A stretch of DNA of 6,176 bases from Candidatus Cloacimonadota bacterium (GCA_027858325.1 JAQICU010000193.1:1-6176), one strand, 5' to 3'; positions 1 to 5,899 are shown, counted from the stretch's first letter. The notes: generated by a model from the sequence alone, not told the origin. A program made the numbers and translations.

Positions 1-31
1 AACTTTAAAAATTGCTAGCAAATTATTATAT

Positions 32-478
32 TCATTTGTAATAAATTTCAATTACATTCGAACATTTACCTGATATTTTTTTGATTATTGCTTTTTCAAT
101 AAAGTTCATTCTATCAAAATTGAATTCTCCACCCATAAATCCATTTGCCACTGATTCTTCTCGTATTTCGGCTGGAAAGGCATTATTAAATTGTTCATCA
201 CGTTTTTCACTTTTCTCCATGCAGACCATAAAAAGAGCTATACGTTTCTTGAGTAAGATAGTCATATTGTTTGTTATAAACTGTCTTAATTTTTTCTGCA
301 TAGAGCCAACGTGAATTGAACCGCCTATAATAATTGTATCAAATTTTGCCAGATCAATTAATTTGGTTTTCTTCAAGTTAAAAATATGAGTTTGATATGA
401 ATCAAGTTTGGTTTTAATCAGCTCAGCAACTTTTTCTGTTGTTCCGTGTTTAGACATATAAATTATAGCGATACTCAT
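32..478 (-). CDS. Flavodoxin-fold protein, HemG-like (C-terminus probably frameshifted)
   Basis: A 148-residue cytoplasmic flavodoxin-like protein expected to bind FMN. Residues 3-7 form the first beta strand. S9-K-H-G-T-T14 is the phosphate-binding loop. A second strand at 47-51 leads into G-G-S-I at 52-55, the usual second FMN loop. The stretch G-G-E-F-N-F-D at 116-122 and M-N-F-I-E-K-A-I-I-K-K-I-S-G at 124-137 match the flavodoxin_5/HemG-type family, which includes menaquinone-dependent protoporphyrinogen oxidase. Many family members lack a proven substrate, so a redox role is inferred and hemG is not assigned. The start is well supported by AAGGAG at 485-490, six bases upstream. The family normally runs about 15-30 residues further. 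Here the frame stops at Y-Y-K, but shifting by one base gives Y-T-N-E-Y-N-N-L-L-A-I-F-K to the window edge, resembling the HemG C-terminus. Truncation by an indel is therefore likely. No haem genes are adjacent. Confidence 0.82.
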   Translation of the reverse strand: MSIAIIYMSKHGTTEKVAELIKTKLDSYQTHIFNLKKTKLIDLAKFDTIIIGGSIHVGSMQKKLRQFITNNMTILLKKRIALFMVCMEKSEKRDEQFNNAFPAEIREESVANGFMGGEFNFDRMNFIEKAIIKKISGKCSNVIEIYYK

Positions 479-484
479 ACATTT

Positions 485-490
485 CTCCTT
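485..490 (-). promoter_or_regulatory. Ribosome binding site of the flavodoxin-like gene
   Basis: AAGGAG on the minus strand, six bases before the ATG at 478. It is a near-perfect Shine-Dalgarno match at good spacing and fixes the start codon. Confidence 0.75.
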
Positions 491-502
491 TTTAATAAAT
501 GA

Positions 503-563
503 ATAAAATCTGAGATTCTTCGTAAGAAAGATCTGAAGAATTCCTCAGAAAGACAGATTTTAT
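503..563. repeat. Inverted repeat with 10-bp perfect arms in the flavodoxin-gene leader
   Basis: ATAAAATCTG at 503-512 is an exact reverse complement of CAGATTTTAT at 554-563. Inside, TTCTT (516-520) can pair with AAGAA at 524-528 or 536-540, giving alternative inner hairpins. The right half carries TTCCTCAGAAAGACA (541-555), nearly the motif found twice in the spacer after thrS (1821-1834 and 1921-1934). It starts 12 bases upstream of the flavodoxin ribosome binding site, so it could form a leader hairpin if transcribed. A dispersed repeat is the simpler reading. Confidence 0.6.
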
Positions 564-568
564 CTATT

Positions 569-607
569 TCATGCTTCGATACTTAACTAAAGCCAAACTC
601 AGCATGA
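569..607. repeat. Short inverted repeat, TCATGCT / AGCATGA arms
   Basis: TCATGCT (569-575) pairs exactly with AGCATGA (601-607). The element reads like a decayed copy of the common intergenic palindrome whose ends are CATGCTTCG and CTCAGCATGACA. The family identification is from memory; the arms are seen directly. Confidence 0.5.
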
Positions 608-609
608 CA

Positions 610-623
610 CAAACTTCGGTTTG
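610..623. repeat. Small UUCG-loop hairpin
   Basis: CAAAC-TTCG-GTTTG forms a 5-bp stem closed by C-G around a TTCG tetraloop, an unusually stable RNA loop type when read on the plus strand. No T-run follows, so it is not a terminator. It directly adjoins the repeat ending at 607. Confidence 0.45.
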
Positions 624-654
624 ATAGGCAGAAAGAAAGATTGAATCTTCTACT

Positions 655-694
655 CCCTTCCCATTTGTTTAAGTGAAGGGCTGGGGATGGGGTT
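655..694. repeat. CCCTTC/GAAGGG hairpin with GGGG-rich tail
   Basis: CCCTTC (655-660) pairs with GAAGGG (675-680), followed by CTGGGGATGGGGTT (681-694). This is a local GC-rich island in AT-rich DNA. The nine bases GATGGGGTT (686-694) recur inverted at 5865-5873, next to another strong hairpin. Probably a decayed intergenic repeat. Confidence 0.5.
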
Positions 695-771
695 CTAAAT
701 GACAATTATTTTCGCAATTCTCGATTAACACTCTCTTCTTTCGCTGCGAATCAACTCTTGCTTTTCTTATG

Positions 772-800
772 TTCCTTCTCTAGTTTTTGAAGAGAGGGAA
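772..800. repeat. Hairpin just downstream of kdsD
   Basis: TTCCTTCTCT (772-781) and AGAGAGGGAA (791-800) pair at 9 of 10 positions with a 9-base loop. It lies 11 bases beyond the kdsD stop on the minus strand, where a terminator would sit. However, the bases that follow on that strand are A-rich, not T-rich. It could be a factor-independent stop of poor quality, an mRNA 3' end stabiliser, or another dispersed repeat. Confidence 0.45.
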
Positions 801-811
801 AGTAGAGTGAA

Positions 812-1777
812 TTATCCTACAACACCTGCATTAATCAGATCGTGCATGTGAAGCATGCCAACAGGATTATTGTTTTCATCAACAATTGGCAGCATAGTGA
901 TCTTATTATCTTCCATTAAATTCAAAGCATCAACTGCAAGCTCTTGTGGATGCATTGATCTTGGATTGCTTATCATAACATCGGTAACTATTGTATTCAG
1001 ATCAGTTATGCCTTTTTCTATCATCCGCCGCAGATCACCATCTGTAACTATCCCGACCAGCTTACCATCAGCATTGATTACATTTGTACAGCCTAATCCT
1101 TTGGAAGTCATCTCAATGATAGCTTTATTCATTTTTGCATTATCATGCACAATAGGATTTTCTTTCCCGGAATGCATCAGATCTTCAATTTTACATATAA
1201 GTTTTTTACCAATTGTTCCACCAGGATGAAACTGGGCAAAATCATCTTCATTAAAGTTTCTTTTTTTGAGTAATGCAACCGTTATTGCATCTCCAACAGC
1301 TAAAGCCACTGTAGTGCTGGAAGTTGGTACTCGACCAAATGGTTCATATTCTTTCGGCACGAAACAGTCGATTGTAACTGTTGCATTTTTTGCCAATTGA
1401 GATTTCAAATTACCGGTTAAAGCAATAATGGGGATTTTACGAAACTTTATGTATGGAATTATGGAAGTAAGTTCATTTGTATTACCGCTATTTGAAACTG
1501 CAATAACAACATCATTATCATCAAGCAAACCAAGATCACCATGAATTCCTTCGGCAGCATGCAGGAAAATTGCTGTAGTTCCAGTACTGGCAAGAGTTGA
1601 GGCAATCTTGCGTCCAATTATTCCAGCCTTCCCTATTCCTGTAACAACGACCTTGCCTTTGCAGTTAAAAAGAAGATCAATTGTATCTTCAATTTTGGAG
1701 TCGATTCTATCGGCAACTTCCCTGATAGCCTTTGCTTCCAGATTCAGTTCATCTTTAATGAATTTGATCATGTCCAT
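812..1777 (-). CDS. kdsD: Arabinose-5-phosphate isomerase (KdsD/KpsF/GutQ family)
   Basis: Cytoplasmic enzyme interconverting D-ribulose 5-phosphate and D-arabinose 5-phosphate, the first step toward Kdo for the lipopolysaccharide inner core. The 321 residues match the usual family length. The SIS sugar-phosphate domain spans about 35-180, with G-I-G-K-A-G at 47-52, S-N-S-G-N-T at 95-100 and P-T-S-S-T-T at 151-156. K50, H79, E102 and H184 correspond by a constant offset of nine to the catalytic-site residues K59, H88, E111 and H193 of the E. coli enzyme. Two CBS domains follow (about 205-260 and 270-321), with T-D-G-D-L-R-R at 245-251 and the terminal L-H-M-H-D-L. The start is supported by AGGAG at 1783-1787. 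A second ATG two codons later is less well spaced. No other Kdo genes are nearby, so kdsD rather than kpsF or gutQ is chosen by family role. Intact. Confidence 0.93.
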   Translation of the reverse strand: MDMIKFIKDELNLEAKAIREVADRIDSKIEDTIDLLFNCKGKVVVTGIGKAGIIGRKIASTLASTGTTAIFLHAAEGIHGDLGLLDDNDVVIAVSNSGNTNELTSIIPYIKFRKIPIIALTGNLKSQLAKNATVTIDCFVPKEYEPFGRVPTSSTTVALAVGDAITVALLKKRNFNEDDFAQFHPGGTIGKKLICKIEDLMHSGKENPIVHDNAKMNKAIIEMTSKGLGCTNVINADGKLVGIVTDGDLRRMIEKGITDLNTIVTDVMISNPRSMHPQELAVDALNLMEDNKITMLPIVDENNNPVGMLHMHDLINAGVVG

Positions 1778-1782
1778 GTTAA

Positions 1783-1787
1783 CTCCT
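1783..1787 (-). promoter_or_regulatory. Ribosome binding site of kdsD
   Basis: AGGAG on the minus strand, five bases before the ATG at 1777. It favours that ATG over the one two codons downstream, which would be 11 bases away. Confidence 0.65.
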
Positions 1788-1819
1788 GATAATTATCCCT
1801 TTTTATTTATTCCCAAGTA

Positions 1820-1934
1820 TTCCTTAGAAACACACTCCGTCTTTCTGAGGTACACTACTTGCTTCTCTCTCGAAGAATCTGGAGTGTTGTAGACTCTTCG
1901 TCGACTGCCTTTGTAAGATTTCCTCAGAGAGACA
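1820..1934. repeat. Nested palindromic intergenic element between thrS and kdsD
   Basis: Outer arms GTCTTTCTGAGG (1839-1850) and CCTCAGAGAGAC (1922-1933) pair at 11 of 12 positions. Inner arms CGAAGAATCT (1871-1880) and AGACTCTTCG (1891-1900) pair at 9 of 10. Together they fold as a long interrupted hairpin of about 95 bases. An extra partial copy of the arm, TTCCTTAGAAACACA, lies at 1820-1834. ACACTCC (1832-1838) can also pair with GGAGTGT (1881-1887), an alternative fold. The element starts three bases after the thrS stop, so it forms the 3' end of the thrS message. No T-run follows on the minus strand, so it is not a textbook terminator. Confidence 0.7.
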
Positions 1935-1936
1935 AT

Positions 1937-3856
1937 CTACTTTCTTTCTTCAACTTCAGAAAGTATTTTATTTATAAATTCACCTATTAGAAAGCTGCCA
2001 AGATCACCTTCACCATGACGCCTGACCGAGACAGAACCTGATTCCATCTCCTTCTGTCCCACAATGAACATATAAGGAATCTTCATCAGTTCAGCTTCTC
2101 GGATCTTGTATCCTATCTTTTCATTTTTGAAATCCACTTCACTTCTGATTCCATTCTTTATAAGTTCTGTATTAACCTGTTTTGCATAATCTATGTAATG
2201 ATCTGAAATTGGCAGAACCTTAACCTGAGTTGGACATATCCAGATAGGGAAATTACCAGCATGATATTCTATCAATGTTCCAAAGAATCTCTCCAAAGAT
2301 CCAAGTAATGCTCGGTGTACCATAAATGGACGGTGTGGCTGATTATCTTCACCTATGTATTCCATTTCGAATCTAGTTGGCAGATTAAAATCAAATTGAA
2401 TTGTAGAACACTGCCAGGAACGGTTTAGGGCATCTTTGATCTTAATATCTATCTTAGGACCATAAAAAGCACCACCACCTTCATCAACTTCATAATCTAT
2501 TTCTAATTTTTCCAGCGCTTTTTTCAATGATAAAGCTGCTTTATCCCAATCTGCTTTTTCACCAACTGCTTTTTCCGGCATTGTAGAAAGATAGATCTCA
2601 AAATCTTTAAATCCAAAAGCCTTAAGTATGTTCAAACTGAATTCTACAACTTCCTCTATCTCATTGTCCAACTGATCGGGGGTGCAGATAATATGTGCAT
2701 CATCTTGAGTAAACCCGCGAACACGCATCAAGCCATGTAGTGATCCGGAATTTTCATATCTGTAAACAGTTCCCATCTCAGCATATTTTATGGGAAGTTC
2801 ACGGTAACTTCTCTTCTGATCCTGATATATAGCAATATGGAATGGACAGTTCATGGGTTTGAGATAATATTCCATGTCATCCACTTCGATGGCACTATAC
2901 ATACTTTCTTTAAAGAATTCCAAATGTCCGCTCTTTTCCCAAAGCCCTGCCTTTCCAATATGTGGAGTTTGAACTATTTGATATCCATCTGCAAAATGAC
3001 GTTTCTTCCAGTAATCTTCCACTATCGAACGCATCATCGCACCTTTTGGATGCCACAATACAAGCCCGGGACCTACCTCATCTGAGAACGAATAAAGATC
3101 GAGTTCCTTCCCTATTTTACGATGATCTCTCTTTTTAGCCTCTTCCAGATTATATAAAAAAATGTTAAGTTCTTTATTGGAAGGGAAACTCACTCCATAT
3201 ATCCGCTGCAGCATTTTATTTTTGGAATCCCCACGCCAGTATGCACCGGAAGTTTTTAGAAGCTTTATCGCTTTAATCTTTCCAGTATCTAAAATGTGTG
3301 GTCCTCTACAAAGATCAGTAAAATTACCTTGAGTATAGGCAGAAATTATTTCATCATCGGGAATCTCTTCCAATAATTCCAATTTATAATCTTCTTTTAG
3401 TTCAGAAAAAAGTCTTACCGCTTCTACTTTTGAAAGCTCTTGTCTTTTGTAAACAGCATTCTGCTTAGAAAGTTCTTTCATCTTCTGCTCGATCTTTTCC
3501 AGATCTTTATCTGTAAAGGGAATTTCTTTATCAAAATCGTAATAGAATCCATTTTCAATTGCTGGTCCTATTGTAACCTTAACGTTAGGAAAAAGTTCTT
3601 TCACCGCTTGTGCAAGAAGATGTGCTGTACTGTGCCAATATACTTCCTGTCCTTCTTTACTATCAAATTTGAAAAGCTTGATCTCTGCATCCTCTTCAAT
3701 TTTGAAATCGAGGTCTACCAGTTTACCATTTATGTCAGCCACAACAGTCTGCTTTGCCAGACCATGGCTTATGCTCTCCGCAATTTCCAGTGGAGAGATA
3801 TTTTGCGGATATTCTTTTACAGAACCATCCGGAAATTTTATTTTAATGTTCATCAT
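1937..3856 (-). CDS. thrS: Threonyl-tRNA synthetase
   Basis: Class II aminoacyl-tRNA synthetase charging tRNA(Thr), with an editing domain that removes mis-attached serine. The 639 residues are the normal bacterial length. Order: TGS domain (about 1-64); second additional/editing domain (about 65-225) with H-S-T-A-H at 75-79 and D-L-C-R-G-P-H at 181-187; catalytic core (about 245-535); anticodon-binding domain (about 540-639). Catalytic zinc ligands are C337, H388 and H514. Motif 2 carries R366 in Y-R-Y-E, and motif 3 carries R523 in L-E-R-F-F-G. All expected key residues are present, so it should be active in both aminoacylation and editing. It begins M-M; the second ATG (3853) has the better ribosome-binding spacing. 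It follows the solute-binding protein gene by 6 bp and is probably co-transcribed with it. The infC-rpmI-rplT genes that often follow thrS are absent. No T-box leader is seen. Confidence 0.97.
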   Translation of the reverse strand: MMNIKIKFPDGSVKEYPQNISPLEIAESISHGLAKQTVVADINGKLVDLDFKIEEDAEIKLFKFDSKEGQEVYWHSTAHLLAQAVKELFPNVKVTIGPAIENGFYYDFDKEIPFTDKDLEKIEQKMKELSKQNAVYKRQELSKVEAVRLFSELKEDYKLELLEEIPDDEIISAYTQGNFTDLCRGPHILDTGKIKAIKLLKTSGAYWRGDSKNKMLQRIYGVSFPSNKELNIFLYNLEEAKKRDHRKIGKELDLYSFSDEVGPGLVLWHPKGAMMRSIVEDYWKKRHFADGYQIVQTPHIGKAGLWEKSGHLEFFKESMYSAIEVDDMEYYLKPMNCPFHIAIYQDQKRSYRELPIKYAEMGTVYRYENSGSLHGLMRVRGFTQDDAHIICTPDQLDNEIEEVVEFSLNILKAFGFKDFEIYLSTMPEKAVGEKADWDKAALSLKKALEKLEIDYEVDEGGGAFYGPKIDIKIKDALNRSWQCSTIQFDFNLPTRFEMEYIGEDNQPHRPFMVHRALLGSLERFFGTLIEYHAGNFPIWICPTQVKVLPISDHYIDYAKQVNTELIKNGIRSEVDFKNEKIGYKIREAELMKIPYMFIVGQKEMESGSVSVRRHGEGDLGSFLIGEFINKILSEVEERK

Positions 3857-3858
3857 TT

Positions 3859-3864
3859 CCTCTT
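3859..3864 (-). promoter_or_regulatory. thrS ribosome binding site overlapping the upstream stop codon
   Basis: On the minus strand the bases run TAAGAGGAA-ATG-ATG. AAGAGG serves as Shine-Dalgarno and includes the last two bases of the upstream TAA stop. It sits two bases from the first ATG (3856), which is tight, and five from the second (3853), which is normal. The second ATG is thus the likelier start, giving 638 residues. The arrangement suggests translational coupling. Confidence 0.6.
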
Positions 3865-5155
3865 ATTCTTCTCTTTTAGCAATTTTCTTTTCTATCATTT
3901 CAGCAGCGTTAGCAAGTGCTTTTTCCGGTGTCAATATTTCTCTAACAACCTTCTCAATAACATGCTCTTCCATATATTTACGCGTTTCAAACCACTCACT
4001 TATCTGCGGTTCATAAGTTGCATAATTCAGTTGATCGTAAACCGATGCAATTTCAGGATTACTAGCAATTCTATTTTTTAATGCTTTCACTTGCATTGCA
4101 CTTTTTCGAACCGGCATATAGTAGGTTAATTCGCTCCATCTTGCCGTCTGTTCCGTAGCCGTGAACCATTTTACGAATTCCCAGGCCGCCTTCTCTTTTT
4201 TCTTATCTGTTTCATTTTTAAAGATAACCACGTTTGTTCCACTGATAATATTCTTTTTAGTATTTTTAATAGGAACGGCAGATATTCCCATGTTAAAGGT
4301 AATTCCTGTTGTCAGCATGAAAGCCATGGAGACACTTGAATCTTCATAGAATGCAACTTTCTGAGCCGTGAAATCTTTCTGACCTTCATAACCCGGAGAT
4401 AAATAACCAGTTTTATCAACATTCAAGATATCCGTGAAAAATTCTAAAGCCTGCACACCTTCTTTGCTATTGAACATTGGTTTTGTATTATCTTCATTCA
4501 TGATCTCTCCACCGGCTTGCAGAAGTAGATTCTCAAATTGCCAGGCACTTATTTTCACAGTCGTTCCGTACTGATCTATTTTGCCATCACCATCTTTATC
4601 CTGCGTTAACTTTTGGCAATAAGATCTAAATTCTTCCCACGTTTTTGGCGGTTTGTTAGGGTCCATATCGTTTTGGAATAAAATGTCTTTATTATAATAT
4701 TGCACTCTGACGCTTTTATTAAATGGGAAAGAAACAAGTTTACCGTCCATTGTGTTACTATTGATAAAGACCGGATAAATATCATCCATTTCTTCTTGTC
4801 CAAAATTTGGATCATTATTTATAAATTCTTCGATCGGAACAATTACATCACCTTCAAGCATATTAGCTATCCATGCTTCATAAGCCTGCGCTACATCGGG
4901 TTGATTCCCGGTTTGAAGTGAAGCCATCAGTTTTTGGGAAAGAGCTGTATAATTCCCCATATTTACAGATTTAACATGTATATTTGGATGAGTGTCGTTA
5001 AATTTTTGAACAAGTTCATCCAAGGCATCACCTAAAGGTCCACCCATTGCTTGCCAGAAAAGGATCTCGGTGACTTCACTATTTACAGCTTCTTTTTTTC
5101 CACAACTAATTATTATTATGCTCAACATAATTAAAAGTATTGCTATCTTCTTCAT
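3863..5155 (-). CDS. ABC transporter solute-binding lipoprotein, UgpB/sugar family (family 1)
   Basis: Predicted periplasmic lipoprotein that captures a small solute, most likely a sugar or glycerol phosphate, for an ABC importer. A hydrophobic signal (4-16) ends in I-I-S-C, with C18 as the lipidated residue. The mature part has the family 1 layout. The N-terminal F-W-Q-A-M-G-G-P-L-G (33-42), M-G-N-Y (66-69) and T-G-N-Q-P-D (82-87) followed by Y-E (92-93) resemble UgpB and maltose-type binders. W-E-E-F (173-176) and W-E-F-V-K-W (325-330) are typical family positions. D186-K-D-G-D-G-K-I-D194 is an EF-hand-like loop that could bind calcium. At 430 residues it is full length. Start supported by AAGGAG at 5162-5167. 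No permease or ATPase gene is adjacent: thrS follows within 6 bp and a divergent gene lies upstream. Family is secure; the substrate cannot be read from sequence. Confidence 0.92.
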   Translation of the reverse strand: MKKIAILLIMLSIIIISCGKKEAVNSEVTEILFWQAMGGPLGDALDELVQKFNDTHPNIHVKSVNMGNYTALSQKLMASLQTGNQPDVAQAYEAWIANMLEGDVIVPIEEFINNDPNFGQEEMDDIYPVFINSNTMDGKLVSFPFNKSVRVQYYNKDILFQNDMDPNKPPKTWEEFRSYCQKLTQDKDGDGKIDQYGTTVKISAWQFENLLLQAGGEIMNEDNTKPMFNSKEGVQALEFFTDILNVDKTGYLSPGYEGQKDFTAQKVAFYEDSSVSMAFMLTTGITFNMGISAVPIKNTKKNIISGTNVVIFKNETDKKKEKAAWEFVKWFTATEQTARWSELTYYMPVRKSAMQVKALKNRIASNPEIASVYDQLNYATYEPQISEWFETRKYMEEHVIEKVVREILTPEKALANAAEMIEKKIAKREE

Positions 5156-5161
5156 TTATTA

Positions 5162-5167
5162 CTCCTT
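5162..5167 (-). promoter_or_regulatory. Ribosome binding site of the solute-binding lipoprotein gene
   Basis: AAGGAG on the minus strand, six bases before the ATG at 5155. Strong match at good spacing. Confidence 0.75.
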
Positions 5168-5245
5168 AAAGATTTTTTGGCAAATTAAAATGTGATATTC
5201 CTAAGTCAATATAATTTTGAAGTTAGGTCAAACATCATTTTTTTA

Positions 5246-5273
5246 TTTACAGTATCTAATCCATTTTGATAAA
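5246..5273 (+). promoter_or_regulatory. Candidate sigma-70-type promoter of the flavin reductase-like gene
   Basis: TTTACA (5246-5251) is one base from TTGACA. GATAAA (5268-5273), 16 bases on, matches TATAAT at four of six positions. A start near 5280 would leave a short leader before the GGAG at 5296-5299. Promoters in FCB-group bacteria can deviate from this consensus, so support is modest. Confidence 0.3.
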
Positions 5274-5304
5274 TAGATTCCATTAAAATGGAAATGGAGA
5301 TTTT

Positions 5305-5784
5305 ATGAAACGAGAAGAGTTTGCAAAAGTGAGCCAGGCTTCCAAACATCCTGCCAAAGTTGCACTGGCAATTGTAAAAGATAAAAATGGCAAATATAAT
5401 ATGATCACACTCGAATGGTTTATGAGAACATCTATTCAACCACCCATGTTTGCCATCTCTATTGGACATACTCGCTATTCTCACGAGTGTTTACAGGAAG
5501 TACGGTTTTTTAATTTGTGTCTTCCATCAAAAGAAATGGCTAAAGTTTCTAAGATCTGCGGTTCTAAGTCAGGAAGAGATATTGATAAATTTGAAGAAAC
5601 CGGAGTTGAATGGTTTGCCGGCAGGCTTGCCAAACTACCAATTCTAAAGGATGCTAAAGCCAATTTTGAATGTAAGGTAATTACTCAAGTTCGAAGCGGT
5701 GATCATACAATTTTTGTAGGAGAAGTAAAGCACTCTTGGGTGAACGAAGATAAAGAAGTACAGACAGTTAAGGATTTAATGTAG
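5305..5784 (+). CDS. Flavin reductase-like FMN-binding domain protein
   Basis: A 159-residue cytoplasmic protein of the flavin reductase-like family (split-barrel FMN-binding fold). Members reduce flavin with NAD(P)H or act as small electron-transfer flavoproteins such as flavoredoxin. Family signs in order: P16 and the strand at 18-24; N32-M-I-T-L-E-W near the flavin-binding loop; P46-P47 then I-S-I-G-H-T-R-Y-S-H (51-60); a central strand F69-N-L-C-L-P-S; C85-G-S-K-S-G-R-D with D94-K-F; and G132-D-H-T-I-F-V-G-E-V near the C-terminus. Length and ends look complete. GGAG at 5296-5299 sits five bases before the ATG. It stands alone on the plus strand, divergent from the lipoprotein gene, so its redox partner is unknown. 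The window's flavodoxin-like gene is 4.8 kb away and gives no operon link. Confidence 0.9.
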   Translation: MKREEFAKVSQASKHPAKVALAIVKDKNGKYNMITLEWFMRTSIQPPMFAISIGHTRYSHECLQEVRFFNLCLPSKEMAKVSKICGSKSGRDIDKFEETGVEWFAGRLAKLPILKDAKANFECKVITQVRSGDHTIFVGEVKHSWVNEDKEVQTVKDLM

Positions 5785-5838
5785 GTCTTTGCCACTGATT
5801 TACACATATAAGAACGGATTGAAAGAAATGTGTCGTGA

Positions 5839-5859
5839 CAGATCAGTGATCTGCCTTTT
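5839..5859 (+). terminator. Possible terminator of the flavin reductase-like gene
   Basis: CAGATCA (5839-5845) and TGATCTG (5847-5853) are perfect complements around one base; in RNA this is a 5-bp stem with a 5-base loop. CCTTTT follows at 5854-5859. It lies 54 bases past the stop codon. The T-run is short, so termination may be weak. It may also be just the end of a dispersed repeat. Confidence 0.4.
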
Positions 5860-5871
5860 ATTGTAACCCCA

Positions 5872-5899
5872 TCGTTACACAGCAGGAGCTGAGTAACGA
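5872..5899. repeat. 12-position hairpin between convergent genes
   Basis: TCGTTAC-A-CAGC (5872-5883) pairs with GCTG-A-GTAACGA (5888-5899), broken only by one A/A mismatch, around the loop AGGA. It starts four bases beyond the stop of the leftward gene and could end transcription from either side, although neither strand has a T-run directly after it. The sequence resembles a dispersed palindrome of the CGTTAC...GTAACG type. Confidence 0.6.

Larger units (their letters stand above)
479..811. other. 333-bp gene-free stretch filled with degenerate palindromic repeats
   Basis: No open frame here looks like a protein on either strand. Apart from the flavodoxin ribosome binding site, the stretch consists of successive short inverted repeats of different sequence: 503-563, 569-607, 610-623, 655-694, 711-750 and 772-800. 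Several resemble repeat types scattered between genes in FCB-group genomes, such as those with cores like TTCCTCAGAAAGACA, CTCAGCATGACAC and CTGGGGATGGGGTT; that resemblance is from memory. I could not pick a convincing promoter for the flavodoxin-like gene. It should lie between about 500 and 650 on the minus strand. Confidence 0.6.
5156..5304. promoter_or_regulatory. Divergent intergenic region with both gene starts
   Basis: A 149-bp AT-rich spacer from which the lipoprotein gene reads left and the flavin reductase-like gene reads right, so it must hold two promoters unless one gene starts further away. For the leftward unit, TATATT (minus strand, 5208-5213) fits a -10 box but lacks a good -35. 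TTGACT (5204-5209) with TAATTT 16 bases on is an alternative. Neither is convincing. No clear operator palindrome and no T-box motif is seen. Confidence 0.4.

Noticed and set aside
503..800. CRISPR array.
   Set aside because: The repeats are palindromic, of different sequences and irregularly spaced; there are no identical direct repeats with uniform spacers and no cas genes.
855..1229. A 124-codon plus-strand open frame inside kdsD.
   Set aside because: Fully antisense to the CBS region of kdsD, low-complexity S/I/P composition, no family resemblance.
1788..1797. GATAATTATC, a perfect 10-base palindrome upstream of kdsD, as an operator or -10 box.
   Set aside because: It abuts the Shine-Dalgarno, so a -10 box here would start the transcript inside the ribosome binding site. 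Short AT palindromes are common by chance.
1839..1933. Standard intrinsic terminator of thrS.
   Set aside because: The hairpin is real but long and interrupted, and no T-run follows it on the minus strand, so it is described as a palindromic repeat instead.
3440..4081. A 213-codon open frame on the plus strand across the thrS/lipoprotein junction.
   Set aside because: It is antisense to two well-supported genes, rich in F, C and I with no recognisable domain, and has no suitable ribosome binding site. It is a by-product of codon use in AT-rich genes.
5156..5304. Possible T-box or other amino-acid-responsive leader for the operon containing thrS.
   Set aside because: No T-box GGTGG-type anticodon-responsive motif or terminator/antiterminator pair is visible on the minus strand, and the first gene is not thrS.
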